From assembly GCA_004557805.1 (NCBI GenBank), contig SFFS01000107.1, forward strand, positions 1 through 9,004: a stretch of DNA of 9,004 bases, in the 5' to 3' direction. A program made the translations under genes and the position numbers. Source of the stretch: Clostridiales bacterium (GTDB taxonomy: Bacteria > Bacillota > Clostridia > Christensenellales > Aristaeellaceae). This document shows positions 5,207 through 9,004 of this stretch, one piece after another. The notes beneath the pieces are model-generated. The model was not told where the DNA came from. It saw nothing but the letters and a program-made list of their open reading frames with translations, and did no database searches. Within the stretch, counting starts at the first letter, position 1, and each line of letters begins with the position of its first letter.

Positions 5207-6703
5207 TCATAGAATTTTCTCGCCCTCCGGCCCGCTCCGGATCACCCTGAACGCGCTGAGCGGCTGAACCGTTACCTGCTTGTGCTTTTCAAAATAATCC
5301 AGAATCAACTCGCTCATTTCCGTCAGCACCTCGCGCACATGCGGACAGGCGCAATATGCATCGTAACCGCCCACACCCGTCGCACGATAATTGTTCATTA
5401 CAAGCGTATACTTGCCCGCAAGCGGCTTCCCTCCGCGCGTGAGCGAAACCACGCGGTGGCCGACAGGCTTCGCCAGATCAAACGTATATTCAATCCCGGC
5501 AAAGAAGTCATAATTATAGTGCGCCACCTTCGGCTCGAGGAAATCGCGTGCGACGGTAAGATCCTCGTTAAAATAGGCTGCGCAGCGCTCCAAAGCCGCG
5601 CGCAGCACGCTTTCATCGACCTCAAGCACAACAAGCGTGTTCGGATAAACGTACGTCGCCACCACATCGCGCACGGTCACCTGCTGCGCGAAGCCGCGAA
5701 CGTCGTTCGCAAGGCTTGTGCAGGAAATATCCGCGCCCGTCGCTTCAAGCTGCACCTGATTGAAAAAATCGGCGATCGGCGTACCGTGCAGCGCCATCTG
5801 AATCTTATCTTCCGGCCAGAGCGGCCGATCCAAACAACCCACAGGGCTGTCCAGCCATGCGTTCACCTCGGCCTCTTCCTTTTCGAAGCCGGGCGTATCG
5901 GTAATAATCGCCGGATGCAGCGACGACTCAATCGCGCCGTTCTCATGCACGTCCACGCGGATGAAATGCGTTCCGTTTGCGGGCGTCTGCGCCAGATGCG
6001 TGCCATGCCAGACGGCGTTTTCCAGCTTCAAATGCTGATGGCCGGTAAGCAGCAGATCAAAATCCAGCTCCTCGCAGATGCGGCAGGCGATGTTCTCATC
6101 CGTATCAGACAGCAGCCGGCCGGTCTGCAAATCCTTTTCATATCCGCCGTGATAGATTCCGATCGTAAAATCAACCTTCCCACGCATGCTTTCCAGCGCC
6201 GCGCGCGCGGCCTCAAGCGGCTCGGTCACGCGGATCCCTTCAAGATTCGCAGGTTTCTCCCAGCGGTTCACCCAATCCGTCACAATGCCCACAATGCCCA
6301 CGCGCAGGCCGTTTCCCATGGTTTTGACCGCGCAGGGCGCGATGGTCAGCGCTTCCGCCGCAACATTCGCGCACAGGCAGCGCGCGTCCAGCGCGCATAA
6401 ATACGCCTTCAGCGCCTGCGGCCCATAATTGAAATCATGGTTGCCAAGCGTCACAAAATCATATTTTCCGAGGTTCAGCGCACGCGCGGCCGGGCCCGGA
6501 AGCCCTCTGAGATGATAATAATAGCTCAGCGGAGACCCCTGAAGGGTGTCTCCGCCGTCGAGAATCAGCGTGTTTTCATCCTTGCGGAACTGCGCAATCT
6601 CCCCCAGAAGCCCCATGGGCTTAGGCTGCGCGGCTGCATAATCCGTCGGAAAAAGGTATCCGTGCGTGTCGGAGGTAAAGTATATCGTCAGCCTGTTCGC
6701 CAT
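5207..6703 (-). CDS. Cytoplasmic metallophosphoesterase / 5'-nucleotidase family protein (UshA/CpdB-like)
   Basis: The 498-aa protein has two domains. The N-terminal calcineurin-like metallophosphatase carries the metal ligands SDTHG (D12, H14), GGD (D52), GNHD (87-90), H185 in YHGG, and GHQH (221-224). The C-terminal 5'-nucleotidase domain spans about 305-455, with YNYDFFAGIEYTFD and NNYRATGVGGY (437-447), the latter closest to 2',3'-cyclic-nucleotide phosphodiesterase/3'-nucleotidase relatives. The family hydrolyses nucleoside phosphates, nucleotide sugars or cyclic nucleotides; the actual substrate cannot be fixed here. Unlike periplasmic UshA or CpdB there is no signal peptide: the first metal motif begins at residue 11, so the enzyme should be cytoplasmic. 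It follows the second phnE with 2 nt between TGA and ATG (TGAGCATG), with GAGAGG 6 nt upstream, and ends just before a terminator. It is therefore the last gene of the phosphonate-type transporter operon, probably releasing phosphate from the imported compound. Confidence 0.9.
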   Translation of the reverse strand: MANRLTIYFTSDTHGYLFPTDYAAAQPKPMGLLGEIAQFRKDENTLILDGGDTLQGSPLSYYYHLRGLPGPAARALNLGKYDFVTLGNHDFNYGPQALKAYLCALDARCLCANVAAEALTIAPCAVKTMGNGLRVGIVGIVTDWVNRWEKPANLEGIRVTEPLEAARAALESMRGKVDFTIGIYHGGYEKDLQTGRLLSDTDENIACRICEELDFDLLLTGHQHLKLENAVWHGTHLAQTPANGTHFIRVDVHENGAIESSLHPAIITDTPGFEKEEAEVNAWLDSPVGCLDRPLWPEDKIQMALHGTPIADFFNQVQLEATGADISCTSLANDVRGFAQQVTVRDVVATYVYPNTLVVLEVDESVLRAALERCAAYFNEDLTVARDFLEPKVAHYNYDFFAGIEYTFDLAKPVGHRVVSLTRGGKPLAGKYTLVMNNYRATGVGGYDAYCACPHVREVLTEMSELILDYFEKHKQVTVQPLSAFRVIRSGPEGEKIL

Positions 6704-6705
6704 GC

Positions 6706-7608
6706 TCAGCCTCTCGCCAGTTTTTTGCGGATGCGCGTGGAGCAGAATTCAATCACCATCATCAGGATCACCATGCCCACCAGGTACGAGCCAACCATGC
6801 CCCAGCGGCTGGAAGTGATGCACTGAATCAGCGGCGCGCCGATGCCGCCCGCGCCGACGATACCCAGCGTGGTGGCGTCCTTGACGTTGATGTCGAAGCG
6901 ATAGATGACGGTTGAAATGAAGTTCGGGATGATCTGCGGCAGAATGCCGTAACGAATCTTCTGGAAGGAGCTACACCCCGACGCGTCGAGCGATTCGAGA
7001 ATGCGCGTGTCAAGGTCCTCAATCGCCGTGATGTACATCTTGCTGATCATGCCGATCGAGCAGATCGACTGCGTAACCACGCCGCAGAATGCGTTCGGGC
7101 CCGTCACGCGGATCCAGACCAGTGCCCAGACGAGGCTCGGAATCGTGCGGATCATCAGAATAAACGCGCGCACCAGAAACGCCACCCACTTCGGCACAAT
7201 CCTGTCGCACGCCAGGAAGCTGAAAGGCACGGCCAGAAGGCCGCCGATCAGCGTGCCCAGCACGGCGATGGCGATCGTCTGCAAAAGCAGATACGGCACG
7301 CCTTCCGTCGAAATCTTTAAAAGTTCACGGCCGAAGAGGGATACGGTTTTCACCGTCGTATCTTCGCCAATGCGGCCCAGCAGAAGGTCGACGTTGGGAT
7401 GCGTAAGTCCCCAGCCGATACCCTTCGCCACGTCCGCGCCCTTCGTCGCGATGCCCTTGAACTGAATGCTGCCGGACGACCAGGCGAGAATCAGCGCCAC
7501 AACCAGCACGATCAGCGTATACATCCACCAGTTCTGCGGCCGCGTCAGATAGGTTTCCAGCACTTCATAATTGTGTTGCGCCCTGTTTTGCGTCTGTCGA
7601 TTTTCCAT
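6706..7608 (-). CDS. phnE: PhnE-type phosphonate/organophosphate ABC transporter permease, second copy
   Basis: This is an inner-membrane permease of 300 aa that would pair with the other PhnE protein and the PhnC ATPase to import a phosphonate or related phosphorus compound. It has an N-terminal helix (about residues 28-45), an extracytoplasmic stretch, then the binding-protein-dependent transport domain with several helices. The ATPase-contacting EAA-type loop reads ESLDASGCSSFQKIRYGILP, followed by the family motif DATTLGIVGAGGIGAPL. ATG 7608 is chosen over an upstream ATG at 7659 because AAGGAGG lies 5 nt before it and the longer start would extend into the previous gene. The ribosome binding site overlaps the TAA of the first permease. 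phnE is a family name; the true substrate is unknown, and no C-P lyase genes are visible nearby. Confidence 0.9.
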   Translation of the reverse strand: MENRQTQNRAQHNYEVLETYLTRPQNWWMYTLIVLVVALILAWSSGSIQFKGIATKGADVAKGIGWGLTHPNVDLLLGRIGEDTTVKTVSLFGRELLKISTEGVPYLLLQTIAIAVLGTLIGGLLAVPFSFLACDRIVPKWVAFLVRAFILMIRTIPSLVWALVWIRVTGPNAFCGVVTQSICSIGMISKMYITAIEDLDTRILESLDASGCSSFQKIRYGILPQIIPNFISTVIYRFDINVKDATTLGIVGAGGIGAPLIQCITSSRWGMVGSYLVGMVILMMVIEFCSTRIRKKLARG

Positions 7609-7613
7609 CTGGG

Positions 7614-7620
7614 CCTCCTT
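7614..7620 (-). promoter_or_regulatory. Shine-Dalgarno of second phnE overlapping the upstream stop
   Basis: The minus strand reads TAAGGAGG: the TAA that ends the first permease supplies the first bases of a full AAGGAGG, 5 nt before ATG 7608. This fixes the start and suggests translational coupling of the two permeases. Confidence 0.85.
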
Positions 7621-8467
7621 AGCTGAGCTTCTTGCGCAGATACTGGCTGACGTTTTCAATAATCAGAACGACCACGAAAAGCATCAGCAGCAGCATGCCC
7701 AAGCTGTTATAGTCGCGCCAGCCGATTCGTTCGTCGATCAGCAGGCCCAGGCCGCCCGCGCCCACATAGCCCAGAATGGCCGCCGCGCGGATGTTCATTT
7801 CCAGGCTGTACAGGCAATAGGACAGATACGTCGGCAGAATCTGCTTAAAGCACGAGGACCAGAACGCCTGGAACTTGCTCGCGCCGGCCGATTCCATCGC
7901 CTCATATGCGCCCATATCGATCGTTTCGATCGACTCATAGAGCATCTTGGAAATCACACCAAAGGTAAACACCAGAATGGCCACGGTACCGGCAAACGTC
8001 CCCAGACCGAACACCAGCGCGAAAATCTTCGCAATAACAAGCGTAGGCAGCGTGCGGATGATATTCAGCAGCAGGCGCAAAACGCCCACCGACACGCCGT
8101 TTTTGTTGATGTTCGTGGAAGCGATCACCGCAAACGGCAGCGCCAGCGTCGCACCGAGGAACGAACCGATGATCGACATCTTGATCGTATCCAGCAGCGG
8201 ATCGACAACCTTCACCCAGTATGAGAAATCCGGATGGAAGATCTTTGCGAGAATTACCGTAAACTGATGCGCGCGCGCCACCAGAATGGCGGGGTTGAAC
8301 TCCGTCATCGATACGGAAACGGCAACCGCAAGAATCAATAGCGCCCAGATCAGCGGCTGCCGCGAACGCGGCCGCAAAACCGTATGACCATTGGGCAGCG
8401 TGATGCGCTTGGGCTTAAAAATGCGATCGAACAGCGGCGTGCGCATCGTCCTGACTTTTTTCTTCAT
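7619..8467 (-). CDS. phnE: PhnE-type phosphonate/organophosphate ABC transporter permease, first copy
   Basis: The 282-aa inner-membrane permease has a basic cytoplasmic N-terminus (MKKKVRTMRTP), a first helix at about 38-54, an extracytoplasmic segment, and a transport domain with about five further helices. The EAA-type loop is YEAMESAGASKFQAFWSSCFKQILP-like, ending ILP, and the family signature AAILGYVGAGGLGLL follows. It probably forms a heterodimer with the second PhnE encoded immediately downstream; paired phnE genes are common in Bacillota and in some other bacteria. ATG 8467 lies 12 nt after the phnC stop, with AAGGGGG (overlapping that TAA) upstream; an internal ATG at codon 8 is a less likely start. 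Family identity is secure, substrate is not. Confidence 0.9.
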   Translation of the reverse strand: MKKKVRTMRTPLFDRIFKPKRITLPNGHTVLRPRSRQPLIWALLILAVAVSVSMTEFNPAILVARAHQFTVILAKIFHPDFSYWVKVVDPLLDTIKMSIIGSFLGATLALPFAVIASTNINKNGVSVGVLRLLLNIIRTLPTLVIAKIFALVFGLGTFAGTVAILVFTFGVISKMLYESIETIDMGAYEAMESAGASKFQAFWSSCFKQILPTYLSYCLYSLEMNIRAAAILGYVGAGGLGLLIDERIGWRDYNSLGMLLLMLFVVVLIIENVSQYLRKKLS

Positions 8468-8479
8468 GCGCTCGCCCCC

Positions 8480-9004
8480 TTATTCTCCAGCCTGCGGAAT
8501 GGAAGCACCGTTGTAGATCTGATCGAGAATTTCCTGCGTTACGTCGGTGGTCGGACCATCGTAGACGATTTCGCCTGCGCGGATACCGATAACACGGGTA
8601 GCATATTTAAGCGCGAGGTCAACATGGTGAATGTTGATGAGAATGGAAATATTCATCTCCTCGTTAATGCGCTTAAAATCGCCCATGACCTGATGCGCGG
8701 TCACCGGGTCGAGCGCGGCGACAGGCTCGTCAGCCAGAATGATGGTCGGATTCTGGTTCAGCGTTCTGGCAAGCGCTACGCGCTGCTGCTGTCCGCCCGA
8801 AAGCTGATCGCAGCGCGTGTACGCCTTATCGAGAATGCCAACCTTATCGAGCGCCTCAAGCGCCTTGATCTTCTGCGCCGGCGTGAACAGGCCCAGCAGT
8901 ACGCGGAAGAACGGCATATCCGGCACCATGCTCGTCAGCACGTTTTTTATGGCCGTCGAGCGGGTAACGAGGTTAAACGACTGGAAAATCATGCCGATTT
9001 TGCG
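8480..9004 (-). CDS. phnC: PhnC-type ABC transporter ATPase, 5' end cut by window
   Basis: The last 174 codons of an ABC ATPase are present. The reading frame continues off the right edge as RKIGMIFQSFNLV, so the Q-loop (GMIFQ) is inside the window but the Walker A motif is outside. Visible are the signature LSGGQQQRVALAR, Walker B IILADEP, the D-loop AALDP, and an H-loop INIHHVDLA that matches the NLHQVDLA pattern of PhnC proteins. PhnC ATPases are usually about 250 residues, so roughly 75-80 residues are missing. The C-terminal region includes RVIGIRAGEIVYDGP, also typical. Its TAA overlaps the ribosome binding site of the next permease. ATP hydrolysis by the PhnC dimer drives import through the two PhnE subunits; phnD is not seen and may lie upstream. 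Confidence 0.92.
   Translation of the reverse strand, partial: RKIGMIFQSFNLVTRSTAIKNVLTSMVPDMPFFRVLLGLFTPAQKIKALEALDKVGILDKAYTRCDQLSGGQQQRVALARTLNQNPTIILADEPVAALDPVTAHQVMGDFKRINEEMNISILINIHHVDLALKYATRVIGIRAGEIVYDGPTTDVTQEILDQIYNGASIPQAGE

Noticed and set aside
6180..6220. GC-rich alternating stretch with short inverted repeats in the nucleotidase gene
   Set aside because: Runs of GCGC are common throughout this coding sequence and encode Ala/Arg-rich helix; no repetition elsewhere in the window suggests an element.
5282..6400. 372-aa plus-strand open frame opposite the nucleotidase
   Set aside because: Antisense to a gene with all catalytic motifs intact; composition is atypical and no domain is visible.

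Overview
The window is a single-strand block of bacterial chromosome. Every gene I can support lies on the minus strand, so transcription runs from the right-hand end to the left. Strong AAGGAGG-type ribosome binding sites, tightly coupled genes, an extracytoplasmic CotH-family kinase, a bifunctional FolC and a PhnC-E-E transporter with an unsecreted 5'-nucleotidase point to a moderately GC-rich member of the Bacillota, probably Clostridia. This placement is inferred from gene content only; no rRNA or other taxonomic marker is present.

Right block (about 9004 to 5176): the 3' part of phnC (ABC ATPase), two phnE-type permeases and a cytoplasmic metallophosphoesterase/5'-nucleotidase form one operon. 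The gaps are 2 to 12 nt, and two of the stop codons overlap the next Shine-Dalgarno sequence. A clear intrinsic terminator follows the nucleotidase. The likely job is import of a phosphonate or organophosphate and phosphate release inside the cell. The binding protein gene (phnD) is not in the window and may lie upstream.

Left block (about 5119 to 1): an intergenic region with a weak promoter candidate is followed by a secreted CotH-family protein kinase, then folC, rsmH and rsmI (its 3' end is cut by the window). The cotH gene reads through an A7 run into a junk C-terminus overlapping folC. In the +1 frame the same DNA encodes a good membrane anchor ending before folC, so the gene appears frameshifted or slippage-dependent. 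Between that anchor's stop and folC is an extended -10 promoter covered by a 36-bp imperfect palindrome, so folC-rsmH-rsmI probably has its own regulated promoter. RsmH and RsmI methylate the same 16S rRNA nucleotide, C1402 (N4 and 2'-O), and here are encoded back to back.

The most interesting points are the cotH frameshift and anchor, the palindrome over the folC promoter, the rsmH-rsmI pairing, the transporter-nucleotidase operon, and a small in-frame palindromic repeat shared by folC and cotH. I see no CRISPR array, tRNA, rRNA or insertion sequence. No stretch over 300 bases lacks a gene.
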